A stretch of DNA of 64,000 bases from Leptospira hartskeerlii (GCF_002811475.1 NZ_NPDL01000006.1:62001-126000); one strand, 5' to 3'. Numbered from the stretch's first letter, positions 9,423 through 18,625 are shown. The notes: generated by a model from the letters alone, not told the origin. Numbers and translations: made by a program.

Positions 9423-9485
9423 ATAAGTGCTTGTGGGTTTCCCTCAATCCAAAAAACTGCACAGGAGTCGAGGATAAACGAACGA

Positions 9486-10994
9486 ATGCTGTTCAATTCA
9501 GCCCATTTTCTATTATTTTTGCCGATCGTTTTAATCCTAGCAAAAATCCTAAAAGGTACATACCAAAGGGTTTTCCTTCTTCTTGCCAGTCTCTACTTTT
9601 ATAACGCTTGGCATCCTGCTTCCATAGTTTGTGACGATATCCGAACCTCTACTTGGTATGAGAACTGGATCGATCTATCCTTCTGTAATTTTAATATCAA
9701 CTTATATATCATCATTCTGATCGTTTCCATGGTCGTGGACTATGCTGCAGGAAGATTGATGAGCAAAGAAGGAGCCTCTGAAAAATTCAGAAGACTATGT
9801 TTGATCGCTTCTTTGATCACAAATTTAGGGATCTTGGCGTATTTCAAATACACAAACTTCCTTTTAGAAGTTTTTGCCGACCTATTCAATCAAATCTCAT
9901 CCGGCGAACCGCTTAAGATAGAACATCTAAAGATCATTTTGCCTGTCGGTATTTCATTTTATACATTCCAGTCCATGAGTTATACCATAGACGTATTCCG
10001 TAGGAACCTGGAAGCTCGTAAATCTTTCTTAGACTTCGCGTTGTACGTTTCCTTCTTCCCTCAATTGGTCGCTGGACCAATTGTTCGTGCACATACTTTT
10101 TTTAGAGACTTAGACGATACGCCGAAGGTTACTGCAGAAGATGTGCAGATCGCTTTTGCTCAGATCCTGATGGGATTCACTAGAAAGATCGTATTCGCGG
10201 ACAACCTGGCAAAGGTAGTAGACTTTACATTCAATAATTATAAAATTCTTAATCCTGCTGAGATCTGGGTCGGAGCAATGGCTTTCGGCTGGCAGATCTA
10301 TTTTGACTTTGCAGGGTATACTGATATCGCAATCGGAACAGCAAGGCTTTTCGGATATAAATTCGATCCAAACTTCAATTTCCCGATGGTTGCTAGAAAT
10401 ATTGCGGACCATTGGTCTCGTTGGCATATTTCATTCTCCACTTGGATCAGAGACTATATCTATATTCCTCTCGGCGGTTCTAGAGTTGGGGTTTTAAAAG
10501 GATACAGAAATCTTTTTATTACCTGGTTATTCGCAGGTATCTGGCATGGAGCAGCTTATCACTTCGTTTTATGGGGACTCTGGCAAGGAGTTATGCTTGG
10601 TATTCATAGAGAATATTCTAAAACCAAAATTGCTATTTGGCTGAACGAAAAAGGTGGCTTGAGCTACGATATCGGAGCTCGAGTTTTCACAATGTTCTGC
10701 CTTTCCTTCGGATTCATCTTGTTCCGTGCAAAAACAATGAAGGCCGCCTGGGCAATGATGAAATCACTTGTATTTGCAGTTCCAGGCGGGATCTATTCCG
10801 TTAAAACATTCGTAAATTACGATTACGGAATATTACTCGTGATCTGCTTCATTCTTTCCTATTATTTCTCCCGAAACACGATAGAAACAATCGTGGAAAA
10901 CAAGAAAAAGTTCGGGGTATTCGTTACAGCGAATCTATTTATCATTCTGTTCTTCGGAGCAGGAGGCCAAAACTTCCTGTATTTCGATTTCTGA
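9486..10994 (+). CDS. MBOAT-family O-acyltransferase (first copy)
   Basis: This 502-residue membrane-bound O-acyltransferase is of the AlgI/DltB type. Family marks are GISFYTFQSMSYTIDVFR, FFPQLVAGPIVRA, DFAGYTDIAIG, the stretch HWSRWHISFSTWIRDYIYIPLGGS, and the catalytic-His motif GIWHGAAYH. It ends in NFLYFDF, typical of the family's C-terminus. These enzymes pass acetyl (or D-Ala in DltB) across the inner membrane to an extracytoplasmic partner. The gene has a good GAGG ribosome site upstream and is followed 7 bases later by an SGNH protein, as AlgI pairs with AlgJ/AlgX and DltB with DltD. A cysteine-bearing insert near residues 55-80 (SIVCDDIRTSTW to SFCNF) is not in the second copy. Confidence 0.93.
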   Translation: MLFNSAHFLLFLPIVLILAKILKGTYQRVFLLLASLYFYNAWHPASIVCDDIRTSTWYENWIDLSFCNFNINLYIIILIVSMVVDYAAGRLMSKEGASEKFRRLCLIASLITNLGILAYFKYTNFLLEVFADLFNQISSGEPLKIEHLKIILPVGISFYTFQSMSYTIDVFRRNLEARKSFLDFALYVSFFPQLVAGPIVRAHTFFRDLDDTPKVTAEDVQIAFAQILMGFTRKIVFADNLAKVVDFTFNNYKILNPAEIWVGAMAFGWQIYFDFAGYTDIAIGTARLFGYKFDPNFNFPMVARNIADHWSRWHISFSTWIRDYIYIPLGGSRVGVLKGYRNLFITWLFAGIWHGAAYHFVLWGLWQGVMLGIHREYSKTKIAIWLNEKGGLSYDIGARVFTMFCLSFGFILFRAKTMKAAWAMMKSLVFAVPGGIYSVKTFVNYDYGILLVICFILSYYFSRNTIETIVENKKKFGVFVTANLFIILFFGAGGQNFLYFDF

Positions 10995-11001
10995 GGCGAA
11001 T

Positions 11002-12162
11002 ATGAATCCGTATATCAGTTTGATCCGTCAGAGAAGTTTTTGGATACCAGTTATAGTTCTGGCCCTATTCGATCTGTGCCTGCAGACAGGAGTTTATAGG
11101 CCTTATCTTAAAAAGGGATCGTTTGCGGCAAACGTTATCCGAAACACTGATTATGTTTTGGAAAAGAAGGCCGAATTCGAACCTACAATACTTCTTCTTG
11201 GGACCTCGGTCGCTCACCAAGGACTCTCGCTCAAAACTTTAAATGAAACTTTAGAACCTTATGGCGAAAAGATCCAGTCCATCGCGATGGAAGGAACTGA
11301 GCTCGTAGTACAAGATGCTCTTGTACGCAACCTTCTTCCTAAATTTCCTAAAGTGCATACTGTTTTACATATATTAGAGATCTCCACTCCTTGGGTGGAC
11401 CAAGAAGATCTGCAAATCCACACTCTTGCGATGCTCGGAGAGTTGGATAGAAGGTTGGCATTTCCTTTAATTTACGAATTCAATTATAATGTGCGTTATG
11501 ATGACCTTGGGTTTTTAGCGTTCAAGAGCATCGCTTATAGAAGAGACATCCGCGATTTTATACTAGATCCTTCAAAACGACTGAAAGACATTGGCAGAAG
11601 GAAAAAAGAAATCAAACTCACTCCTTGGCCTCATGAGAATACTAATCTTCCAAGCATCAGTATGTTCCCGGAAGTGAAAGATATTAAATCCTGCTTGAAG
11701 ATCACAAATCCTGGGAACGGGATACCTGCTCCTGCAGGCTCGGACCAATTCCATAAAAAGGCGATTTGGGACACATGTGGCTTGGGCGAAAGAACTCCCG
11801 TTAAGGTAGAAAGAACCAAACAGGTGAATAACTACTTCCATAGATTAAAAATACTGCATAATGATATTCGCCAAGTCGGTTTGGAGAACGGACACAAGAT
11901 CAAGATCATCGGAGTGATCGCGCCTTATAGCGAGATCATTAAAAATTGGAGAAGCCCGGATAGAAATCGTATTTGGGAAGAAGAGATCCAAAAGATCGAT
12001 CCAAGCACTCCTCTACTCGACTACCAAGCGAGCTTAGATGGGCCAAATAATGGGGATTATTATTACGATCTCATCCATTTGAATAAGGCCGGAATGGAAA
12101 AATTTTCCGCGATATTCTCAGCTGATTTGCCCTCTATCCTAGGATTAACTCGGAAAAAATAA
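11002..12162 (+). CDS. DUF1574-type SGNH-like protein, partner of first MBOAT
   Basis: This 386-residue protein has one N-terminal membrane anchor (FWIPVIVLALFDLCLQ) and an extracytoplasmic domain. LLLGTSVAHQGL holds the nucleophile-type Ser block and DLIHLNKAGM near the C-terminus supplies the Asp and His of an SGNH triad. It has the look of the DUF1574 proteins common in Leptospira beside MBOAT genes. By analogy with AlgJ/AlgX and DltD it would receive the acyl group from the MBOAT and place it on a glycan. That role is inferred from the pairing. It lies 7 bases after the first MBOAT and 2 bases before the second. Confidence 0.82.
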   Translation: MNPYISLIRQRSFWIPVIVLALFDLCLQTGVYRPYLKKGSFAANVIRNTDYVLEKKAEFEPTILLLGTSVAHQGLSLKTLNETLEPYGEKIQSIAMEGTELVVQDALVRNLLPKFPKVHTVLHILEISTPWVDQEDLQIHTLAMLGELDRRLAFPLIYEFNYNVRYDDLGFLAFKSIAYRRDIRDFILDPSKRLKDIGRRKKEIKLTPWPHENTNLPSISMFPEVKDIKSCLKITNPGNGIPAPAGSDQFHKKAIWDTCGLGERTPVKVERTKQVNNYFHRLKILHNDIRQVGLENGHKIKIIGVIAPYSEIIKNWRSPDRNRIWEEEIQKIDPSTPLLDYQASLDGPNNGDYYYDLIHLNKAGMEKFSAIFSADLPSILGLTRKK

Positions 12163-12164
12163 AG

Positions 12165-13562
12165 ATGATCTTTACTTCCACTTTATTTTTCGTATTCTTC
12201 CTGATCGTTTATGTTCTGTACTGGTCTTGGGAAAGCCGCAAGTACAGAGAATGGATCCTGCTCATTGCATCCTTGGTATTTTACGCTTCTTGGAATCCAC
12301 CCTTCCTATTACATCTATTAGGGATCGTATTCATAAATTATCTTTTTCTAAAGCCGATCGCTAAAACAAAAAGTAAAAAGTTACTTACGATCATCGTTCT
12401 GATAGACCTGATCAATTTAGGAATATTCAAATATTTTTATTTCATATCGGACAATCTTTTCTACGTCACGAACTTATCTCTGTTCAATACAAGCACATTC
12501 TCTTTCAGGATCATTCTTCCTTTAGCGATCAGCTTTTATACATTCCAAGTAATGGCATTCGTGATAGATGTATATCGTGGAAAAGTAAAAGAGCTTCCGA
12601 ATTTCTTCCACTTTACTTTGTTCTTATTATTCTTCCCTCAATTGGTCGCAGGACCTATCATGAGAGCGAAAGATTTTTTTCCAAGATTAGAACATTTACG
12701 CATCCATAAAACTGCGATCTATACTGGACTATTCTTAGTCGGACTAGGGGCATGTAAGAAGATCCTAATTGCAGACAATTTAGGAACTCTGATCGATCCT
12801 GTGTTCTTAAGACCAAAAGAATATGGAAGCGGCTCCCTTCTGTTAGCAGCAATCGGATTTACTTGGCAGGTATATTCAGACTTCTCCGGATATACCGACG
12901 TAGCAAGAGGATGCGCTCTATTATTCGGATTTAATATTCCTAGAAACTTCAACGCTCCATTCTTCAGTAAGAATATCCACGAGCTTTGGAGAAAATGGCA
13001 TATTACCTTGGGCACCTGGCTCAAAGATTATATCTATATTCCGTTAGGTGGAAGTAGAGGTTCCGAAGCCAGAACCAATATTAACCAAACGATCACATTC
13101 GCTTTAGGTGGTCTATGGCATGGAGCCAACTGGACTTTCTTAGCTTGGGGACTTTCTCACGGGCTATTCTTATTTGTAGAAAGAACCTTTGAAAGAAAGG
13201 GCATCAAAATCCTACCTGAAGTAGGAAAATTTTTCACGGGAATTCGGATCTTTTGGACCTATGTTCTGTTTACGTTAGCTGCCGTATTCTTCCGTTCTTT
13301 TAGCATAGGAGATTCTTTTTACTTTTTCGAAAGTTGGTTCTATCATATTCGCCCTGAACAGGCCAATACTCTTTCTTTCAATTTAGCAATTCCTTATATT
13401 ATAGGTGGAATTATTTTCCATGCCGCGGAAGCACCTAAACATTATCCGCTTTGGTTCCAAAGAAATAGGACCAAACTTTTACTTGCCTTTCTTTTGATCG
13501 GAGCTTTGATCTTTGGAAATTACGCGGGCAAGGGACAAGACTTCATCTACTTCGCATTTTAG
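12165..13562 (+). CDS. MBOAT-family O-acyltransferase (second copy)
   Basis: This 465-residue protein is a second AlgI-like enzyme. It shows LPLAISFYTFQVMAFVIDVYRG, FFPQLVAGPIMRA, DFSGYTDVARG, LWRKWHITLGTWLKDYIYI and the His motif GGLWHGANW, ending in DFIYFAF. It is clearly related to the first copy, but the two differ at many positions even within motifs, so they are not a recent duplication. They probably act on different acceptors or positions. The start lies 2 bases after the first SGNH gene and its own SGNH partner follows after 3 bases, so all four genes should be co-transcribed. Confidence 0.93.
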   Translation: MIFTSTLFFVFFLIVYVLYWSWESRKYREWILLIASLVFYASWNPPFLLHLLGIVFINYLFLKPIAKTKSKKLLTIIVLIDLINLGIFKYFYFISDNLFYVTNLSLFNTSTFSFRIILPLAISFYTFQVMAFVIDVYRGKVKELPNFFHFTLFLLFFPQLVAGPIMRAKDFFPRLEHLRIHKTAIYTGLFLVGLGACKKILIADNLGTLIDPVFLRPKEYGSGSLLLAAIGFTWQVYSDFSGYTDVARGCALLFGFNIPRNFNAPFFSKNIHELWRKWHITLGTWLKDYIYIPLGGSRGSEARTNINQTITFALGGLWHGANWTFLAWGLSHGLFLFVERTFERKGIKILPEVGKFFTGIRIFWTYVLFTLAAVFFRSFSIGDSFYFFESWFYHIRPEQANTLSFNLAIPYIIGGIIFHAAEAPKHYPLWFQRNRTKLLLAFLLIGALIFGNYAGKGQDFIYFAF

Positions 13563-13565
13563 ATT

Positions 13566-14636
13566 ATGAAAAGAATCCCTCTGTTACATCGCAAAATTCT
13601 TTGGATCCCACTTGGGATTGCCGCCTTATTAATTGTATGGGACAGGATACTTTCTTCCGAAAAAATCAGACCCTATACGGAAACTGGTGCAGAATATTAT
13701 TTTTATAATATGAAAGATAAGGTTCTTTCTACCATGAAGAAAGAAACCGATTCCAAAAAGGAAGACCAAAAGGTGCTCACATTCTTCGGGACCTCTCATA
13801 TGGGAGAATTCTCACTTGAAGAATTTGAAAAAGAAAGTCCAGGCCTGATCGTATATAACCTTTCAGGGCCTTCTGCTCCTTATTCTTTCCATAATTTTAC
13901 TTTGGAAAAACTTCTTTCTAGAAAAATTCCTTTGGACTATGCGATTTTAGAATATTATCCCGATTCAGGAACGGACTTCGCAAATAGATATCCATTACGT
14001 TATTCGTATGACTTCCCTTTCTTCTTAAGATACTGGGATATATTTTCCACGAATGAATGGGATAGTTTTTTAAAAGCGAGAGTATTCAGAACTTCCGTAT
14101 TTCCTCCTAGATTCAAAGAAGCATTTTCCAGGATCAAAAATCCTGGGGAAGTCCAACAACTTATATTCATTCGAGATATTCTGATCAATGAATCAGACAA
14201 GTTTAAGGGTGGGATCCCAAATGGACTTCTGGCAAATACTCCGGAAGATAAGTTAGGTTCAGAGTCGGAGAGAATTTTTAACGAATCCTATAAGAACTTT
14301 AAAAGTTCCAAAGTACAAGAATACTTCCTCAGAAATTTCCTAAAAACCGCAAGAGAGAATCATATTAAAGTAGTCTTATGGACTCCTTTGCTATATTCCA
14401 CGTTCTCCGAAAAAGTCAGATCTGCTGCATTCTTCCAAGATTGGATCAATTTAAGGAATAAACTGATCCAAGAATATCCGGAAACTTTGGTATTAGATAT
14501 GGAAGAATATCGTTCCAGAATGAAATGCCAAAAGTTCATAGATCCACATCATCTCAGCGGCGGATGTTATGCAGAACCTACTAGATTTCTTGTGGAATTT
14601 TTGCAGGAAAAGGGAAATCTTCCTAAAGTAAAATGA
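13566..14636 (+). CDS. SGNH-like protein, partner of second MBOAT
   Basis: This 356-residue protein has an N-terminal anchor (ILWIPLGIAALLIVWDRIL) and an extracytoplasmic domain with LTFFGTSHMGEFSL (Ser block) and FIDPHHLSGG (Asp-His block) near the C-terminus, so it keeps the catalytic elements of an SGNH esterase/acyltransferase. It shares the layout of the protein at 11002-12162 but is shorter and divergent. It probably takes acyl groups from the second MBOAT. The MazG-like gene begins 4 bases before its stop (ATGA overlap), so the transcript likely extends into that housekeeping gene. Confidence 0.78.
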   Translation: MKRIPLLHRKILWIPLGIAALLIVWDRILSSEKIRPYTETGAEYYFYNMKDKVLSTMKKETDSKKEDQKVLTFFGTSHMGEFSLEEFEKESPGLIVYNLSGPSAPYSFHNFTLEKLLSRKIPLDYAILEYYPDSGTDFANRYPLRYSYDFPFFLRYWDIFSTNEWDSFLKARVFRTSVFPPRFKEAFSRIKNPGEVQQLIFIRDILINESDKFKGGIPNGLLANTPEDKLGSESERIFNESYKNFKSSKVQEYFLRNFLKTARENHIKVVLWTPLLYSTFSEKVRSAAFFQDWINLRNKLIQEYPETLVLDMEEYRSRMKCQKFIDPHHLSGGCYAEPTRFLVEFLQEKGNLPKVK

Positions 14637-14965
14637 ACTTCGACGAAGCCCAAAAGACGGTAGATGAGTGGATCAAAACCATCGGGGTTAAATATTTTTC
14701 AGAACTTACAAACCTAGCTATCTTAATGGAAGAAGTGGGAGAATTTTCTCGCTTAGTCGCAAGAAAATACGGAGACCAATCTTTCAAGAAGGGAGAAGAT
14801 CCGGAAGGTTTATCCAAGGAACTAGGAGATATACTTTTTGTCCTTACTTGTTTAGCAAACCAAATGGGAATTTCAATGGAAGAAGCTTTTAAGGGGACCT
14901 TGGAAAAGAACACGACTCGTGACAAAGATCGTCATAAGAATAATCCTAAGTTAAAGGATCTTTAA
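14633..14965 (+). CDS. MazG-like nucleotide pyrophosphohydrolase
   Basis: This 110-residue all-helical protein of the MazG/dUTPase superfamily has the metal-binding motifs EEVGE (Glu33, Glu34, Glu37) and KELGD (Glu63, Asp66). Single-domain members hydrolyse non-canonical NTPs to NMP and pyrophosphate to clean the nucleotide pool. The C-terminal NTTRDKDRHKNNP is typical of the group. It overlaps the upstream SGNH gene by four bases and converges on an ExbD gene two bases away. Its link to the acylation cassette is probably only transcriptional. Confidence 0.9.
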   Translation: MNFDEAQKTVDEWIKTIGVKYFSELTNLAILMEEVGEFSRLVARKYGDQSFKKGEDPEGLSKELGDILFVLTCLANQMGISMEEAFKGTLEKNTTRDKDRHKNNPKLKDL

Positions 14966-14967
14966 TA

Positions 14968-15366
14968 TTATTTTTGGCCTTGGACAGCAAGTTCCAGGGA
15001 AGAAGCACCAGACCTACTGAGCAAATCCAATACTTTTACGATCTCCTCATAGTTTGCAGTTTTGTCCGCGAAAAACCGGACTTCTTTTTCTTTTACAAGT
15101 CCTTGTCTTAGCTTTTCTTCCAAGACTTTTTTTGGGACTTTTTCTTCTCCGATCCTATAGGAGCCGTCCGGTAAAAGTGCAAATTCTACCCTTTCACCCT
15201 TTGGGTCTTCCCCCTGTCCTACTTTAGGAAGTTCTAATGGAATAGATCTAATCTCTTTTCGGAAACTTACTGCCAACATTACAAAAACTAGAAGTATAAA
15301 CACTACGTCTATAAAACTAGTCAGGTCTATTCCTGGATCTTCTTCTTTTAAGATCGACTTTCTCAT
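14968..15366 (-). CDS. ExbD/TolR-family proton-channel protein (first pair)
   Basis: This 132-residue single-pass protein has the ExbD signature in its one membrane segment, DLTSFIDVVFILLVFVML, with the proton-carrying Asp at residue 20. A periplasmic domain follows, with the usual NYEEIVKVLDLLSRSG helix near the end. It would work with the ExbB-like protein encoded 6 bases upstream to convert proton-motive force into motion. There is no TonB, TolA or receptor gene beside it, so whether it drives Ton, Tol or a gliding-type process is unknown. A second ExbB/ExbD/TonB set lies at 37937-39652. Confidence 0.9.
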   Translation of the reverse strand: MRKSILKEEDPGIDLTSFIDVVFILLVFVMLAVSFRKEIRSIPLELPKVGQGEDPKGERVEFALLPDGSYRIGEEKVPKKVLEEKLRQGLVKEKEVRFFADKTANYEEIVKVLDLLSRSGASSLELAVQGQK

Positions 15367-15372
15367 CTGTCT

Positions 15373-15849
15373 TTATCTAGGAGGGATCTTTAACCAGGAT
15401 AGAGCTTCTCTTTCCAAGTCTAGTAATCTATGTTTTAAAAATTGGAATCCGAACAAGGAAGGGATCGCCACGAACAATCCAAGAATTGTGGTCACAAGTG
15501 CGAGTTTGATCCCACCTGCAAATGCATCTAAACTCACTGTTCCTGCAGCTTGTAAAGAGGAGAATGCCTCAGAAATCCCGAGCACTGTCCCTAATAATCC
15601 AAGCATTGTTGAAATTCCTGCCAAATGTTTCATCCAGGAAAGTTTGGTTTCAATGGGAAATAATACTTCTGAAAGTTTTTCTTCCCAGATGGATGGATTG
15701 TTCTCAGTTAAGAAGTTTTGTTTTAAGGATTCTTTTCTTTTGGGAAGAATGCTCCATACATGGATAAAGGTTCCAAGATTCCAAACGGAAAGAAGGATGA
15801 TCAGGCTTGAAACCCAATCCAATCCTTGTAGAAAGCCTAGGTCTTTCAT
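15373..15849 (-). CDS. ExbB/TolQ/MotA-family proton-channel protein (first pair)
   Basis: I choose the ATG at 15849 (158 residues) because GGAG lies six bases upstream; a longer frame to 15903 adds a polar stretch unlike the family. The protein has an N-terminal membrane helix (VSSLIILLSVWNLGTFI) and the conserved pair region AGISTMLGLLGTVLGISEAF and IKLALVTTILGLFVAIPSLFG that lines the channel. It is short for ExbB, lacking much of the cytoplasmic loop. It is followed by ExbD, with only 6 bases between them. It diverges from ubiE. Confidence 0.88.
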   Translation of the reverse strand: MKDLGFLQGLDWVSSLIILLSVWNLGTFIHVWSILPKRKESLKQNFLTENNPSIWEEKLSEVLFPIETKLSWMKHLAGISTMLGLLGTVLGISEAFSSLQAAGTVSLDAFAGGIKLALVTTILGLFVAIPSLFGFQFLKHRLLDLEREALSWLKIPPR

Positions 15850-15945
15850 CGTTTCTCCAAAATACGAGGACTTCCACTTTCTGTCATCCGAACAAAAATC
15901 CAAATCCCTCTTGCGCCGGAGAGATTCGTCGAAATCCTAAGGGAA

Positions 15946-16692
15946 ATGGCTTCTTTTCAAATGCCTTCTTCAGATACGAAGGCGGATTTCGTTCGAGTAA
16001 ATTTCAATAAGATCGCTTCCAAGTATGATCGTTTCAACGATTGTAGTAGCTTCTTCTTACATCGATCTTGGAAGAATAAACTGGTAGAAGAGATCGAGAC
16101 TGAAACCAAAGGGCCTCTCCGAGTATTAGATCTATGTTGCGGAACCGGAGACATCTCAGTTCGTTTAGAAAAGTCCCAAAGAGTGGAATCTTTACTAAGC
16201 CTGGACTTCTCGGAAAACATGTTAGAAGTCGCAAAAACAAGACTCGAAAAGCCGATCAGCCAAGGCAGAGTGAAAATAGAATGGGGAGATGCCACCAATC
16301 TTTCTCAGGTCAAAAGTGAAAGTCTGGACGCAGTCAGCATTGGTTTCGGCCTAAGGAATGTGAACAACCTGGACAAGGCTCTGTCAGAAATTTATAGAAT
16401 ACTCAAGCCGGGTGGAGTATTTGCAAACCTGGACGTAGGAAAGGTCAAAAATCCCTTTATAAAAGCATTTGCAGATTTTTATTTTTTCAGGATCGTTCCT
16501 CTTTTCGGTTACGTGCTCTGGGGAGGCAAAAATGAAATGTTCGATTATTTGCCGGTCTCTTCTCTCTATTATCCAGACCAAGAAGGTTTAAAATCCAAAT
16601 TGGAACAAACTGGTTTTGAGAAGGTCAGATATACCAATTTCGTATTCGGGAATAGTGTCCTCCATATAGGAAAAAAACCTAATAAATCGTAG
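15946..16692 (+). CDS. ubiE: Menaquinone/ubiquinone C-methyltransferase (UbiE/MenG)
   Basis: This 248-residue class I methyltransferase carries out the C-methylation that turns demethylmenaquinone into menaquinone. Motif I is VLDLCCGTGDISV, followed by DFSENML and the UbiE-specific GFGLRNV and EIYRILKPGG. YLPVSSLYYPDQEGLKSKLEQ replaces the usual YLPES region. Leptospira respires with menaquinone, so MenG is the probable role. The start at 15946 has AAGGG very close; ATG 15961 is an alternative that would remove five residues. It is a single gene between the divergent ExbB gene and the LruC-domain gene. Confidence 0.92.
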   Translation: MASFQMPSSDTKADFVRVNFNKIASKYDRFNDCSSFFLHRSWKNKLVEEIETETKGPLRVLDLCCGTGDISVRLEKSQRVESLLSLDFSENMLEVAKTRLEKPISQGRVKIEWGDATNLSQVKSESLDAVSIGFGLRNVNNLDKALSEIYRILKPGGVFANLDVGKVKNPFIKAFADFYFFRIVPLFGYVLWGGKNEMFDYLPVSSLYYPDQEGLKSKLEQTGFEKVRYTNFVFGNSVLHIGKKPNKS

Positions 16693-16750
16693 TACCAACA
16701 CTTTTCGCCCCGTCTCCTAACCTAAAGAGATTAGAGTGGGGTTACCCTTC

Positions 16751-18589
16751 ATGAAAAAGTTCCTAGCCTTGGCGATGATTGCCGGGTTCATTTATAACTG
16801 TGGCGATAAGAAGAATGGCCTATTACTTCCGTTTTTTTTCTTAGGTAGCCAACACACCGCAACCGGAGGACTTCCGGGAAACAGTGGTAGCCCTGGAGTA
16901 GTATTTGTTCCAGGAGATGGTTCCGGAAATCCTGTGACCCCACCTGCGGATAACACGAACAATAGCGGAGGCTCCACCTCTACTCCATCAGATTCTAATT
17001 CTAATTCAGGAAGCGGAAATTCGAACAGCGGTTCTTCCGGAAATTCAGGAAGTTCTAATGATTCCAACTCCGGATCAAGTTCTTCTCCTTCTGATACAGC
17101 AAGTAATTCGGGTAATTCTTCCGACGAAAGCAGCAACTCCAACTCTTCTTCGAATTCTGGTTCAGAAAATAACACAGCTTCCAATGGGTCATCTAATAAC
17201 GAGAACTCAGGATCTTCTTCCGATAACACAAACACCGGTTCAGATTCTAATTCAGGGAGTAGTTCCAATAATAGTGGATCAGGATCTAACGATTCTTCTG
17301 GAACTCCTACAGTTGCTGTAGTAGTCGTAGAAGATCCAAAAGGAGATTCTACTTTTAACTATAATACCACGATCAATATTCCGTTGAACCTTACCGTATT
17401 GGATAAAAAATCGAATGTGGTAGCTGGAGCCACTGTTCTAGTATATGATGAGAATAATAATATACTATTCCAAGGTGTTTCCGATTCTTCCGGAAAAGTT
17501 ACCGGAACATTAACTGTTCCAACTTCCGTGGGAAATGTCACAATCGATATTTCGATCGGAGGAGAATCCATTACTCAATATATCAGTTTGGAATCCGTTC
17601 TTGGGATCAACAGAACGATCCGATATGAGATCAATCTTCCTGCATCTCAAGTAGCAGACACAGACGGAGACGGAATACCAGACGATACGGATATTTATCC
17701 GAATGATGCTACCCGTTCCACAGAAGTTGCTTACCCTGCAGAGGGAGTATTCACTGTTGCTTATGAGGATTCCTATCCTTCCGCAGGCGACGCGGACTTA
17801 AACGACTATGTGATCCAATTCAAAAATGAAGAAGATCTAAATTCTTCCGGAAAGATCGTAAGATTAAGAGGAACTTACCAACACGTTGCAAAAGGTGCAG
17901 GTTATAGACACCAACTCTTTATCAAGTTACCTGTTGATGTAGGAGCTTCTATCACTTATAAACTGACCCAAGCGGATGGAAAAGTAGAAGTTGCAACAAA
18001 CACTGTAAGTGTTAGCGCCGCGAACTTAAAATCAGGTTATCAGATCTTTGATGATTCCAACAAGACCATTAGAGGCCAGAACGTTCACCCAGGTGATGTG
18101 TTCAAAGCCGGATTTATCGCGACTGTTGAGATCGTATTCAATGCTCCTGTAGAAAGAGCTAAATTAGGATCCTTCCCTTACGACCTGTATGCGTATGTGA
18201 TCAATACAAAACAAGAGATCCATTTTCCAGGATCGTATAAGAACAATAACGGAACTGACAAATATCTGGATAGCACAGGATTTCCTTGGGCGATCTTAGT
18301 TCCAGGTGCATGGAAATATCCGTATGAGAGATACGATATCAGAAAGGACTCCGAATCAGGGTATTCAGAGTTCAATCTTTGGGTGTCTTCCGGTGGAAAA
18401 GAATACAAGACTTGGTACTATGATGTAACGAACGAATCCAAAGTATTCCCTGTCCCAAGTGATAGTACCCTACTCGGCTATCTGTTTCTTTCTGTGAAAA
18501 AATTTGCGATCTTCTATGCATTGGGATTAGTCATCGCAGGCGGAATTGCCGTTTATTTCCTAAGGAAAAAACAAAGTTTAGTCGTATAG
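16751..18589 (+). CDS. LruC-domain lipoprotein with Ser/Asn/Gly-rich linker
   Basis: I start at ATG 16751 (612 residues). That gives a signal peptide MKKFLALAMIAGFIYNC whose lipobox ends at Cys; the GTG at 16736 would add five non-fitting residues. After the Cys comes a Pro/Gly stretch and then about 120 residues made almost only of Ser, Asn, Gly, Asp and Thr (about residues 65-185). A beta-rich region with EDPKGDSTFNY to ITQYISLESV follows, then DTDGDGIPDDTDIYPND (about 303) and the LruC domain (VFTVAYEDSYPSAGDADLNDY). The C-terminus has a hydrophobic segment and KK end, unexpected in a surface lipoprotein. LruC was described as a Leptospira uveitis-associated lipoprotein. A terminator follows. 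Confidence 0.85.
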   Translation: MKKFLALAMIAGFIYNCGDKKNGLLLPFFFLGSQHTATGGLPGNSGSPGVVFVPGDGSGNPVTPPADNTNNSGGSTSTPSDSNSNSGSGNSNSGSSGNSGSSNDSNSGSSSSPSDTASNSGNSSDESSNSNSSSNSGSENNTASNGSSNNENSGSSSDNTNTGSDSNSGSSSNNSGSGSNDSSGTPTVAVVVVEDPKGDSTFNYNTTINIPLNLTVLDKKSNVVAGATVLVYDENNNILFQGVSDSSGKVTGTLTVPTSVGNVTIDISIGGESITQYISLESVLGINRTIRYEINLPASQVADTDGDGIPDDTDIYPNDATRSTEVAYPAEGVFTVAYEDSYPSAGDADLNDYVIQFKNEEDLNSSGKIVRLRGTYQHVAKGAGYRHQLFIKLPVDVGASITYKLTQADGKVEVATNTVSVSAANLKSGYQIFDDSNKTIRGQNVHPGDVFKAGFIATVEIVFNAPVERAKLGSFPYDLYAYVINTKQEIHFPGSYKNNNGTDKYLDSTGFPWAILVPGAWKYPYERYDIRKDSESGYSEFNLWVSSGGKEYKTWYYDVTNESKVFPVPSDSTLLGYLFLSVKKFAIFYALGLVIAGGIAVYFLRKKQSLVV

Positions 18590-18625
18590 AAACTAAGAAC
18601 CCCCGCTTACAAAAGTTGCGGATTG

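Noticed and set aside
16792..17268. Open frame of 158 residues on the minus strand, Glu/Leu/Pro-rich
   Set aside because: It is the antisense of the Ser/Asn/Gly-rich stalk of the LruC-domain gene; its composition follows from that repeat tract.
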